The translations under genes were made by a program, and so were the position numbers. A stretch of 19,661 nucleotides of DNA, from contig JBELIG010000042.1 in assembly GCA_042091035.1 (NCBI GenBank), forward strand, positions 1 through 19,661, given 5' to 3'. Under the pieces are notes generated by a model. The model worked only from the letters and a program-made list of their open reading frames with translations, was not told the origin of the DNA and searched no databases. This DNA is from AM-2324 sp042091035 (GTDB lineage: Bacteria > Bacteroidota > Bacteroidia > Chitinophagales > Saprospiraceae). Positions 1 through 7,939 of the stretch are shown in pieces (position 1 is the stretch's first letter; every line of letters begins with the position of its first letter).

Positions 1-1894
1 TCAGTTCACCACCTCCTTCAATGAAAACCCTGTCTACTCGATATCCTCTATTCTTTAAGTACACTGCAACTTCGTTGGCTCTGTCTTCGGACAATTTCAT
101 ATTGTAGATATCATCTCCCGTTTGATCAGAAAAGCCTTTGATCTCTATCTCTACAATCTGCTCCTTGTTAGGTAAAGCATCTAAGAATTCGCTTAGATTT
201 TGCTTTTCCAAGCCGTCAATCTTCTTTTTATTGAACCCAAAATAGATTAGGTGTTGTACCTTCTTTGTGGACAGTTCGTCTGCGGCAAAGCTTAGTAAGT
301 CTGTTGAGTTGTAGGAACCTTGTGGTTTCAATGGCAGCAGAACGGAATACATAATGGAATTATCCCATTCTGGTATTTTTATGGTTTTGGTAAGGGCATC
401 GAAGCCAAGTTCTAATATCGTCAGGTTCAATAGGGAATTCGAAGGGCTACAGATAAAGATCCGTCCATTGTTGTCTGTACTTAGCTTACCTTCTTCCTCA
501 GTGAAGACATCACAAATTATTGGTTTCTTAGTTATGGAATCGATTACAGTTAATTCTAGGTAGGTTACAGGGTCTGCATTAAGTACCTTTGGCAATTCAA
601 AACTATATATATCCATCCCACCAGCTGCCTGGGAATCTTCTCTATCCGAAGCAAAATAACCAGTAGTGCCATTTGAGGACAGGTAAAACCCAAGTTCTCT
701 ATACGATGAATTTATAGGTGCCCCTAGGTTAACGGGTCTCTGCCACTTCCCTGAAGCGCCTTTCTTACTTATAAACATATCCTGTTCACCAAGTCCTGGA
801 TGACCTGTTGAAGAAAAGAATAAAGTCTTGGAGTCATTACTAATGAAAGGGGCTTCTTCATCTTGTGCTGTATTGATCTCTGCTCCGAGGTTTTCTGGTT
901 CTGACCATTGACCATCTTCTGTCAGATAGCTGGTCCAGATATCCGACCCTCCTTGACCGCCAGGTCTGTTTGAGGCAAAATAGATTCGGTCGCCATCACA
1001 ACTTATAGATGCTTGAGATTCCCAATAGTCTGAATTCGTCTCGCCGACTATAGATTCTATTTTCGATATCTTGTGTCCGTTTAATTCAGCAGTCCAGATG
1101 TCGCAGGTTCCTTTCACACTAGGACGTTCACAAGCAGTAAAGAATAGTCGTCTCCCATTTCGGAGGATAGTTGACATACCCTCGTTGTTGTTGGAATTAA
1201 ATTCAAGGCCGACTGACTTCCCAATCTCCCATTTTTGATTCAGTTTTTCTGCATAAAATAGGTTTTCATCATTGAATTTGTCCTTTCTTCTAGTGTAGAA
1301 AATAAGTTCTCTGTCGTTTGTCAGGTAGGGAAAATACTCATCAGCAGGGGTATTTATATTCCTACCAATGTTGGTAACATCCCCCATGTTGCTGAACTGT
1401 CTGATGTCAATTGCAATTTCGATCTTGGTTCTTAATTCCTCAATTTTTGAACGGGCTTCAATCTCCTGTGTAATTTCTTGTTCCATAGAAACTCCAAATT
1501 CATGATTGGGCTGCTCTTTCATATTCTCAAACACCTGTAATAGTTTTAATGCTTCATCATATGCACCTATTACATACTTGACATTTGCTGCTTCATAGTA
1601 TATCAGTTTAGATTCCATGGGATAAATACTTATGAATCTTGAAATCATAGCATCTGACAATTCATATTCATTTGATAATTCATAGGTATAGGCGAGACTT
1701 CGAAATGCTATTCCATTTTCTGAGTCTATATCCAGAACCTTTTGGAAGGTTTTGATTGCTTTTTCGTAATTATGGTTGAACAGATATTCTTGACCTTTGG
1801 CATTGAGCTCCATGATCTTTGTATTGTCCTGGGCTTGAAGTATAATCTGAGTCAACATAAAGAGAATGAGGAGTAATTTTTGTCTTGTTTTCAT
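1..1894 (-). CDS. PorE-like TPR / PD40 propeller / OmpA-domain envelope protein (3' end cut by window edge)
   Basis: The reading frame opens at the ATG at 1894-1892 and stays open for 631 codons to the left edge without a stop, so the C-terminus lies outside the window. A signal peptide (about 1-22, cleavage near LQA-QD) precedes a TPR-like helical region (about 25-125). Several PD40/WD40-like beta-propeller repeats follow (about 180-430, with motifs such as IYFASNRPGG). Next come a small carboxypeptidase-regulatory-like beta domain (about 437-510) and an OmpA/MotB peptidoglycan-binding domain (from about 537, with IYFGFNKKKI and GFSDQTGDD). This domain order is that of PorE, a type IX secretion component that ties the machinery to peptidoglycan, but Bacteroidota carry many paralogues of the same layout. 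No lipobox cysteine follows the signal peptide, unlike predicted lipoprotein members. I infer a periplasmic, peptidoglycan-anchored protein; the T9SS role is uncertain. Confidence 0.85.
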   Translation of the reverse strand, partial: MKTRQKLLLILFMLTQIILQAQDNTKIMELNAKGQEYLFNHNYEKAIKTFQKVLDIDSENGIAFRSLAYTYELSNEYELSDAMISRFISIYPMESKLIYYEAANVKYVIGAYDEALKLLQVFENMKEQPNHEFGVSMEQEITQEIEARSKIEELRTKIEIAIDIRQFSNMGDVTNIGRNINTPADEYFPYLTNDRELIFYTRRKDKFNDENLFYAEKLNQKWEIGKSVGLEFNSNNNEGMSTILRNGRRLFFTACERPSVKGTCDIWTAELNGHKISKIESIVGETNSDYWESQASISCDGDRIYFASNRPGGQGGSDIWTSYLTEDGQWSEPENLGAEINTAQDEEAPFISNDSKTLFFSSTGHPGLGEQDMFISKKGASGKWQRPVNLGAPINSSYRELGFYLSSNGTTGYFASDREDSQAAGGMDIYSFELPKVLNADPVTYLELTVIDSITKKPIICDVFTEEEGKLSTDNNGRIFICSPSNSLLNLTILELGFDALTKTIKIPEWDNSIMYSVLLPLKPQGSYNSTDLLSFAADELSTKKVQHLIYFGFNKKKIDGLEKQNLSEFLDALPNKEQIVEIEIKGFSDQTGDDIYNMKLSEDRANEVAVYLKNRGYRVDRVFIEGGGEL

Positions 1895-1938
1895 GATAAG
1901 ATATTGTACGGTATATTGTTGTTTAAAATATATATTAA

Positions 1939-1967
1939 AAAATATACTTTAATATCTACTTAAGCAA
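1939..1967 (-). promoter_or_regulatory. Candidate Bacteroidota-type promoter for the PorE-like gene
   Basis: Read on the minus strand, TTG (1967-1965) is followed after 18 bases by TATATTTT (1946-1939). This matches the Bacteroidota -33/-7 pattern (TTTG or TTG, about 17-23 bases, TAnnTTTG) except for the final base. It lies about 45 bases upstream of the ATG at 1894. The region is very AT-rich, so a chance match is possible. Confidence 0.35.
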
Positions 1968-2087
1968 TTATTTTATGAAGGATTTAAAGTGTTTGTTTTA
2001 CAACATATTTCTCTTGCAAAAACGTTACTTATTTCGTTCTTATTCATTTAATTTAATAGTGTAAGAACTGTAAATGAAAACGATCGT

Positions 2088-2963
2088 ATGCCAAGGTTCA
2101 AATGGATATATTTAGAAGGAGATGGTGTCAATCATCATGTCGAACTTTTTCATGGGAGAATGAAAGGGCATGTATTGATTAGTTGTAATGGTACGATTTT
2201 GGTTACTGATTTTGATGTAAGACAAAGTAAGACCTATACTTTTTTTATCAATGAAGAACTCTGTAAGATTCATATGAATCGAAAGGGGCTCAAGTTTACC
2301 TACAGCTTCGAGATTGATAAGAAAGCAAATACTTCATTGAATCAAATGAGGCGTGAACGCCAAAATAGGTATAATATATATTTGGGCTTGATCATACTTG
2401 GTTTTGTTGCAATCTCTTATCTGGTTGTAGTATTTAATAGAAAAGTCCATATTGAGCGAACCGGTGTAGACCCCTGGGTTGCATATTCAGAATCAAGTTC
2501 TGTTTCCGACGAGTTGTATTTTGGTGAAATAGCTTATAGTCAAGATGACCAACTCTTGATTTACAGTTCTATAGGTTCTGATACTTATTCTAAAAATCTG
2601 GATGGTTATAAAGCAATAAATGGTTGGCCTTTTGAAGTTGGACAAGAATATGCAGTTCGATTACGGAATGGAGACCTAGTTATTGACTGGCATAAACCTT
2701 CTGATAAAACATTAAATGATTTTAGGAGCAGGGTACTAGAACAATTGGATTATGAGGGATTGAAATTATATGGATATAATAATAAAGATTGTATGGATGC
2801 ATTGATAGCAAATTATACAACTGTTTATGGCTTAGCATCATTTATGTTTTCAGAACATGAAAAAACTGAGAATGAATTCGCAAATAAGGAATCCTATATA
2901 GCACTTTTACGATCAGATCAAATGCAGGAAACCTACAATCAAATATGTACAGATTCTTTATAA
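2088..2963 (+). CDS. Single-pass membrane protein with FAIM1-like N-terminal domain, function unknown
   Basis: This 291-residue protein has three parts. Residues about 11-78 look like a beta-sandwich of the FAIM1 type (Fas apoptotic inhibitory molecule 1): DGV followed by a hydrophobic strand, a conserved HG, an NG turn, then TYTFFINEELCKI and YSFEID strands matching the FAIM1 pattern. A basic stretch (about 79-95, MRRERQNR) leads into one transmembrane helix (about 97-116). A C-terminal domain of about 170 residues, with the motif GWPFEVGQEY, follows. The basic residues before the helix suggest the FAIM1-like part is cytoplasmic and the C-terminal part periplasmic. The nearby upstream ATG at 2073 is out of frame and soon hits a stop, so the ATG at 2088 is preferred. 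It lies upstream of scpB on the same strand with a 79-bp gap. The FAIM1 relationship is my reading of sequence patterns, not a search result; no function is known. Confidence 0.75.
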   Translation: MPRFKWIYLEGDGVNHHVELFHGRMKGHVLISCNGTILVTDFDVRQSKTYTFFINEELCKIHMNRKGLKFTYSFEIDKKANTSLNQMRRERQNRYNIYLGLIILGFVAISYLVVVFNRKVHIERTGVDPWVAYSESSSVSDELYFGEIAYSQDDQLLIYSSIGSDTYSKNLDGYKAINGWPFEVGQEYAVRLRNGDLVIDWHKPSDKTLNDFRSRVLEQLDYEGLKLYGYNNKDCMDALIANYTTVYGLASFMFSEHEKTENEFANKESYIALLRSDQMQETYNQICTDSL

Positions 2964-3042
2964 TAGATCAGTCGTCTATTGTTATGGATAATTTGTAATT
3001 TTATAGAATCAATTTTGTTTTTAACCGGCTAAACTAATTTTT

Positions 3043-3684
3043 GTGGAAGGATTATTAAGACATATTGAAAGTTTAATCTTTGTTGCTGATCAGCCTGTTA
3101 GCCTTGAAGAGATTCAGGAAACACTTGAGACAGCATTTGAACTTAAGCTCAAGCAAGAGGACCTTCTAATTGATATCAATTTGCTTATCAATCAATATGC
3201 GGATGATAAATACTCTATGGAGATTATCGAGATTGCAGGAGGCTATCAATTCTTAACAAAAGGTTCTTTCCACAACACAATTGGTACATTTTTGAAGAAT
3301 AGAACCAATAGGAGGTTGTCAAGAGCTGCATTAGAAACTCTTTCTATAGTTGCTTACAAACAACCGGTTACAAAATCTGATATGGAACGGATTAGAGGTG
3401 TGAGTTGTGATTATTCCATTCAAAAACTTTTAGCAAAAGAACTTGTTGCTATAGTTGGTCGAAGCGAGGGTCCTGGAAGGCCATTATTATATGGCACTAG
3501 TGAAAAGTTTATGGACTATTTTGGTATCAAAGGAATGAGTGATCTTCCCAAACCCAAAGAGTTTAGTAGGCCGGAAAATACGATTGGAAATATTGAGGCG
3601 ATGGAGGATAATATTGTTGAGCCGCCTAAGGAATCGACAAATCCCGAGTCAAAAAATGTAGAAGAAACAGATAATAATGAGTGA
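3043..3684 (+). CDS. scpB: Segregation and condensation protein ScpB
   Basis: ScpB is the winged-helix (kite) subunit of the SMC-ScpAB condensin that compacts and segregates the chromosome. The 213-residue product starts with the typical LLRHIESLIFVADQPVS helix. It carries two winged-helix units, and the second holds the family signature (about 95-160): ALETLSIVAYKQPVT, a variant of IRGV, and GRSEGPGRPLLYGT. The last 45 or so residues are an acidic, low-complexity tail. The start is GTG at 3043: an in-frame TAA lies at 3022-3024, no ATG or TTG occurs between, and the first in-frame ATG is near codon 59, inside the conserved region. The end overlaps the DUF2480 gene by 8 bp, so the two are probably translationally coupled. 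I saw no scpA or smc in the window. Confidence 0.95.
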   Translation: MEGLLRHIESLIFVADQPVSLEEIQETLETAFELKLKQEDLLIDINLLINQYADDKYSMEIIEIAGGYQFLTKGSFHNTIGTFLKNRTNRRLSRAALETLSIVAYKQPVTKSDMERIRGVSCDYSIQKLLAKELVAIVGRSEGPGRPLLYGTSEKFMDYFGIKGMSDLPKPKEFSRPENTIGNIEAMEDNIVEPPKESTNPESKNVEETDNNE

Positions 3685-4192
3685 GGATAAACCTTTAGTA
3701 AATAGAATTGCAAATTCAGGTATAATTACGCTTGATCTTGAAAAGTGGTACCCAGATTATGCTTTTGTTCATATTGATATCAAAGCGTATTTATTTAAAG
3801 AGCTAATCTTAAAGGAAAAGGATTTTCGTGCTGCTCTGAAAGATATTGATTGGGATATGCATAAAGGGAAAGTGATTCTTGTGTATTGTTCTGCTGATGC
3901 TATTGTTCCTTCATGGGCATATATGTTGATAGCAAGCTATGCAGCTGGTATCGCTGCAGATGTAGTACAGGCGGATGAGCAGGGATATCTTAATATGTAT
4001 TATAGAGAGCGAATTGCTGCTCTTGAAGCGGATGATTATCTTGATAAGCGGGTTGTAGTTAAAGGATGTGCAAACAAAGAAATTCCTGTTGGAGCATATT
4101 TAGAGTTAACTAAAATGCTTACACCAAGAGTCAAAAGCTTAATGTTCGGCGAGCCATGTTCTACGGTGCCAGTTTATAAAAAACCCAAATAA
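3677..4192 (+). CDS. DUF2480 family protein
   Basis: This 171-residue soluble protein belongs to a family found mainly in Bacteroidota. The hallmark segments are present: an N-terminal VNRIANSGIITLDLE, the stretch LILKEKDFRAALK (about 43-55), CSADAIVPSWAYML (about 71-84), VVVKGCANKEIPVGAYLELT (about 126-145), and a C-terminal block (about 150-167) containing KSLMFGEPCSTVPVY. Three cysteines (71, 131, 161) sit inside these conserved blocks, which suggests a metal or thiol role, but no activity is established. There is no signal peptide or membrane helix. The ATG at 3677 lies inside the 3' end of scpB, and the transglycosylase starts 8 bp after the stop, so it is most likely the middle gene of a short operon. 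Confidence 0.9.
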   Translation: MSEDKPLVNRIANSGIITLDLEKWYPDYAFVHIDIKAYLFKELILKEKDFRAALKDIDWDMHKGKVILVYCSADAIVPSWAYMLIASYAAGIAADVVQADEQGYLNMYYRERIAALEADDYLDKRVVVKGCANKEIPVGAYLELTKMLTPRVKSLMFGEPCSTVPVYKKPK

Positions 4193-4200
4193 AGAGAATT

Positions 4201-5103
4201 ATGAATGTTAGTTTGAAAACAGGCTTAGCCCTTTTAGCACTTCCCCTAGTGTTAGGTCTAATACTCCTTTTTCAAAGCTTTGATGATGTTGCCCCTAGAG
4301 ATACAATAGCCCATACAGCTATTTCCTTTGATCCTTCGAAGGAATATATCCTAGTAGGTGAATCATTTGATTTAAATCACTTTGATGTAAGAGAGCGCTT
4401 AGAGCGGGAGATTCTAGTAAATGCGCATTGGGAATCGTCTACTACGCTCAATATGAAACGTTCAGCACGTTTTTTCCCTATAATAGAGTCTATTCTTAAG
4501 GAGAATGAAGTTCCTGATGATTTCAAGTACCTAGCTGTAGCAGAGAGTAATCTTGAGATGAAGGCTTCTCCAGCAGGAGCAAGAGGGCTTTGGCAGTTTA
4601 TGAAAAATACGGGTATAGAATTCGGGTTAGAAATTGATGAGCAGGTAGATGAAAGACTCCATTTGCAGAAGTCAACAGAAGCATTTTGCGCAAAGATCAA
4701 GAAAGATAAGGCCAAGTTTGGTTCTTGGATGACCACAATGGCTGCCTACAATATGGGCAGGGGTGGAATTATTAAAGTTATAGATAGCCAAGGTAGTTCT
4801 AACTTTTTTGAGATGAACCTAAATGAAGAGACCATGCGATATCCGTTTAGGGTAATGGCTATCAAGGAAATATTTGAACATCCTTCTGAGTATGGCTTTA
4901 TAATCGATGAAGCTAATAAATATGCTCCATTTGAACGCCGAAGTAAAAGCATTGAAATACGGGAGTCTATTAAAAGTCTATCTTCCTTTGCTCGGTCAAA
5001 TGATATGACTTATCGAGAGCTTAAGGTTTTGAATCCATGGCTACGCGATCATAAACTCATTGTTCGAACAGGAAAAAGCTACCAACTGAAGGTATTCAAA
5101 TAA
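4201..5103 (+). CDS. MltD-like membrane-bound lytic murein transglycosylase
   Basis: Lytic transglycosylases of this type cleave the MurNAc-GlcNAc bond in peptidoglycan, leaving 1,6-anhydro ends, and act in the periplasm. The 300-residue product has an N-terminal hydrophobic segment (about 5-25: signal anchor or uncleaved signal). The SLT domain (about 90-225) has the catalytic glutamate in AVAESNL (E115), the GLWQFM motif (129-134) and AAYNMG (181-186). The last 45 or so residues, around LKVLNPWLRDHKL, look like a single degenerate LysM unit, as in many Bacteroidota MltD homologues. E. coli MltD is longer and has fuller LysM repeats. The gene follows the DUF2480 gene by 8 bp and ends in a shared terminator: its stop codon runs directly into the terminator's A-tract. 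Confidence 0.92.
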   Translation: MNVSLKTGLALLALPLVLGLILLFQSFDDVAPRDTIAHTAISFDPSKEYILVGESFDLNHFDVRERLEREILVNAHWESSTTLNMKRSARFFPIIESILKENEVPDDFKYLAVAESNLEMKASPAGARGLWQFMKNTGIEFGLEIDEQVDERLHLQKSTEAFCAKIKKDKAKFGSWMTTMAAYNMGRGGIIKVIDSQGSSNFFEMNLNEETMRYPFRVMAIKEIFEHPSEYGFIIDEANKYAPFERRSKSIEIRESIKSLSSFARSNDMTYRELKVLNPWLRDHKLIVRTGKSYQLKVFK

Positions 5104-5137
5104 AAAAAAGCAGTATCAATTGATACTGCTTTTTTTT
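5102..5137. terminator. Bidirectional rho-independent terminator between transglycosylase and dsbD-like gene
   Basis: This is a perfect 36-bp palindrome: eight A, then GCAGTATCAATTGATACTGC, then eight T. Because the A-tract on one strand is a T-tract on the other, it can stop transcription from both sides. The plus gene's TAA (5101-5103) overlaps its left edge, and the minus gene's stop codon (5141-5143) lies 3 bases beyond its right edge. Confidence 0.9.
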
Positions 5138-5140
5138 ATT

Positions 5141-7660
5141 TTATTGGATGGCTTCAAATTGTCTGATGCCACATTCAAGGAATTCGCGGTAAGCGTCAAC
5201 ATCTTCATCATAAGCCGTAGGCTGATTTAGGATCTTAAAGCTTCCGTCTTTCATTGGAGCTACTAAAACGTAGTAAGGTTGGGAGTTTGTTTCAAAGTGG
5301 ATAGCCTGGAAGTCTGCCCATTTATTACCAACATTTCTCATTTTCTTACCCGATAGCTTTGAGACATAAGGCTCATCCAATTCTTTTCTTTCGTCAACAT
5401 AAAGCGATACGAGAACATATTCATCTCGAATTAGGGGAAGTATTTCGTCTTCTCCCCATACCTTATCTTCCATTTTTCTACAGTTCACACATCCGTGACC
5501 TGTAAAGTCAATGAAGATTGGTTTGTTTTGTGCTTTCGCTACCTCTTGTGCTTCAGCAAAATCCTTATAGCATTCTAGATTTAACGGACAATGTTTAGGA
5601 AAGATATAGGAATGACCTGCTGGTGGCGCTAGACCACTAAGTAGATCAGGAGTATCAAATGTTTCAGACTGCTTATCCACCTTGAACCCCATCAAAAGGT
5701 ATACTGTTGCAACCATAAAAACTCCTATAAATGCTCTTCTTGTATTGGAGAATTTTTTTATTGGAGAGTCATGTGGGAATTTGATCTTTCCGAAAAGGTA
5801 TATTACAATGCATAAAGCACAAATAAACCAGATAGAAAGGAATAACTCATAAGGCATTATTTTCCATCCCATGGTAAGATCTGCTACTGAGATAAATTTC
5901 ATAGCCAATGCGATCTCAATAAATCCAAGAACTACTTTTACAGAAGACATCCATCCCCCAGCAGTAGGTAGTGAATTTAACCAAGACGGGAAGGCAGCAA
6001 ATAGTGCGAATGGCAAAGCTAGTGCAGTTGAGAATCCTAGCATACCCATTAGCGGCCCTACAGGAATCCTACCAAGTATTACAGGTCCTGATCCAGTCGC
6101 TGTTTCTACTAGCAAAGTTCCAATTACTGGTCCTGTACAAGAAAATGAAACGAGTGCGAGTGTGAAGGCCATAAAGAATATACCAAGTATACCTCCTTTG
6201 TCTGCTTGTGCATCTGCTTTTGTTCCCCATGAAGAAGGAAGTGTGATTTCAAAAAATCCGAAAAAGGATAATGCGAAAACGATAAACAGGAATGCAAAGA
6301 ACAGATTGAAATATACGTTCGTTGACATTAAGTTCAAGGTGTCAGCTCCGAAGGCCATAGTGAATGCAAGTCCAAGGAATACATAAATCACAATAATGGA
6401 TAAACCGTATATGATTGCATTTTTTATCCCTTTTGCTTTCGTAGGACTTTTCTTTGTAAAGAAACCTACTGTAATTGGAATCATCGGAAATACACAAGGA
6501 GTCAATAGAGCAATTAGCCCACCACCCATTCCTGCAAGGAATATGAGGAATAAGCTCTTAGAATTTTCTTTTTGTTCTCGATCTGAATCACAATTCAAAT
6601 CTTCATCTGAATGATCAAATTTGTAATCAACAGGTGTACCACTAAGATCTAAGCCATCAATATCTGCAATAACCTCTTCTTCCTCTTCAAAACTATAGTT
6701 GCCCTTACTTAGGTCAAATGAAATTTCCAGCCAAGTTGGGTTTAGGCACATCTTGTCATTACATGAAACGTATTCTATATAAAAAGGAATCTCTCCTGAT
6801 GCTTGACTCGTTTTTATCTTTTGAGTGAAAATGGCTACTTTTTTAAATTTCACCAGATCCATGTCAAAGACTTTGTCATACATAGTCTTTACATTTCCAC
6901 TTTCCTCTACTCCGCCTATTAGCTCTACACCTTCAGGAAGCGTAATCTCAAAAAATGTTGAGGGTGGTCCACCTTCAGGGATAGTCTGTGAATACATATA
7001 CCAACCTTCATCAATTTCTGTACTTGATATGAGTTCGAATGTGTTTTCATCTATTTGCTTTTGCTCAAAAAACCATTTAACTGGTTTTACGAAGCCAGAA
7101 ACTGTTTCTTCCTCTTTTTCAGTTGTAGTCTCTTCTACTTCATTATCATTCTCGATTGCAGGAATAGTTTCTGAAGTTTCTTGTTTTGTTGGTTTTTCTT
7201 GAGCTTTCTCTGCAACTTTTGTTAAGTCAAATGAAAAATCCTCATCTGTTGGAGGGAGGCATTTTTCATCATCACAAGTCATATAGGTTAGGTAACCTGT
7301 AAGGCTTGTAGAATTTGAAATCGTTACTTTTTGTTTGAAGGTGACTTGATTGGCGTACTTGGTGACGTTCATGTCAAACATTGCATCAAATCCAGATTTT
7401 GGCTTTCCTATTTCCTCTGGTTTTTCACCGATCTGAGCATCTGTATTCTCTTCAAAATAGAAAGAGGTAGGTATAGGACCACCATCCTCAAGATTCTGGG
7501 AGTAAACATACCATCCTTCGTCTATATCAGCCTGGAAGGTAAGCATGAATTCTGTTTCAGAAAGTCTTTCTTGAGATAAGGTCCAAGTGACGGGTGTTTC
7601 TATCTGACCTACAGCAAAACTACTGATAAGTGATAATAGGAATAGGCTAAAAATTCTCAT
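5141..7660 (-). CDS. DsbD-type protein-disulfide reductase with two N-terminal domains
   Basis: DsbD moves reducing power from cytoplasmic thioredoxin across the inner membrane to periplasmic thiol proteins. The 839-residue product has a signal peptide (about 1-19) and then two similar N-terminal beta-sandwich domains (about 20-150 and 195-320). Each has a WY(V/M)YSQ strand and a C-x4-C pair (C129/C134 in CDDEKC; C300/C305 in CNDKMC). An acidic linker separates them. The membrane domain (about 370-660, roughly eight helices) carries the CcdA/DsbD-type cysteines in LLTPCVFP (C389) and SFSCTGP (C508). The C-terminal thioredoxin-like domain has the CVNC active site (C724/C727). E. coli DsbD has one N-terminal domain and about 565 residues; the duplication explains most of the extra length. 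The start is the ATG at 7660, just before the signal peptide. Confidence 0.93.
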   Translation of the reverse strand: MRIFSLFLLSLISSFAVGQIETPVTWTLSQERLSETEFMLTFQADIDEGWYVYSQNLEDGGPIPTSFYFEENTDAQIGEKPEEIGKPKSGFDAMFDMNVTKYANQVTFKQKVTISNSTSLTGYLTYMTCDDEKCLPPTDEDFSFDLTKVAEKAQEKPTKQETSETIPAIENDNEVEETTTEKEEETVSGFVKPVKWFFEQKQIDENTFELISSTEIDEGWYMYSQTIPEGGPPSTFFEITLPEGVELIGGVEESGNVKTMYDKVFDMDLVKFKKVAIFTQKIKTSQASGEIPFYIEYVSCNDKMCLNPTWLEISFDLSKGNYSFEEEEEVIADIDGLDLSGTPVDYKFDHSDEDLNCDSDREQKENSKSLFLIFLAGMGGGLIALLTPCVFPMIPITVGFFTKKSPTKAKGIKNAIIYGLSIIVIYVFLGLAFTMAFGADTLNLMSTNVYFNLFFAFLFIVFALSFFGFFEITLPSSWGTKADAQADKGGILGIFFMAFTLALVSFSCTGPVIGTLLVETATGSGPVILGRIPVGPLMGMLGFSTALALPFALFAAFPSWLNSLPTAGGWMSSVKVVLGFIEIALAMKFISVADLTMGWKIMPYELFLSIWFICALCIVIYLFGKIKFPHDSPIKKFSNTRRAFIGVFMVATVYLLMGFKVDKQSETFDTPDLLSGLAPPAGHSYIFPKHCPLNLECYKDFAEAQEVAKAQNKPIFIDFTGHGCVNCRKMEDKVWGEDEILPLIRDEYVLVSLYVDERKELDEPYVSKLSGKKMRNVGNKWADFQAIHFETNSQPYYVLVAPMKDGSFKILNQPTAYDEDVDAYREFLECGIRQFEAIQ

Positions 7661-7939
7661 TACATAAATGGTTTAAAGTACCTGATAGCTTGAATTCTGA
7701 TTACAATAAAAGAGAAATTGATAATCAAGTGTGCAACTTATGGGTAATAGCAATAATAATCTTGTTTTTACCTTGCTTTAAATAAAAATTAACAGAATCT
7801 AATTTTAAAGTTTTTTTTAGTTTGAAAACACAGTAATCTTAGATAATTAAATTTTTGTGGAGGCAAATTTATTTAAAAATAGTAAGTTATAGGTGCTGTG
7901 TTGTAGATAATTTTTTAAAATATTATAGGTTCTATTCTG
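7661..7939. other. Longest intergenic stretch (279 bp), no gene recognised
   Basis: This AT-rich region lies between the start of the DsbD gene and the end of the DUF6427-like gene, both on the minus strand, and should hold the dsbD promoter. A TAAATTTG element on the minus strand (7871-7864) fits the Bacteroidota -7 consensus but has no -33 partner at suitable spacing and lies about 200 bases from the ATG. I saw no conserved hairpin with a T-tract and no convincing small ORF. Confidence 0.5.

Noticed and set aside
354..563. 69-codon plus-strand ORF opposite the PorE-like gene
   Set aside because: It lies wholly within the minus-strand propeller/OmpA frame, which is open for 631 codons with clear domains.
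2072..2087. ATG at 2073 as start of the FAIM1-like gene
   Set aside because: It is in another frame and reaches a stop after about 13 codons.
3036..3047. AATTTTTGTGGA at the scpB start, repeated at 7850-7861, as a shared regulatory motif
   Set aside because: A 12-base match in AT-rich DNA can occur by chance. At 7850 no gene follows on that strand, and at scpB a -7 element there would start transcription inside the gene.
5871..7579. Several plus-strand ORFs opposite the DsbD gene
   Set aside because: The minus-strand frame has full DsbD domain structure and active sites; the opposite frames resemble nothing and are low in complexity.
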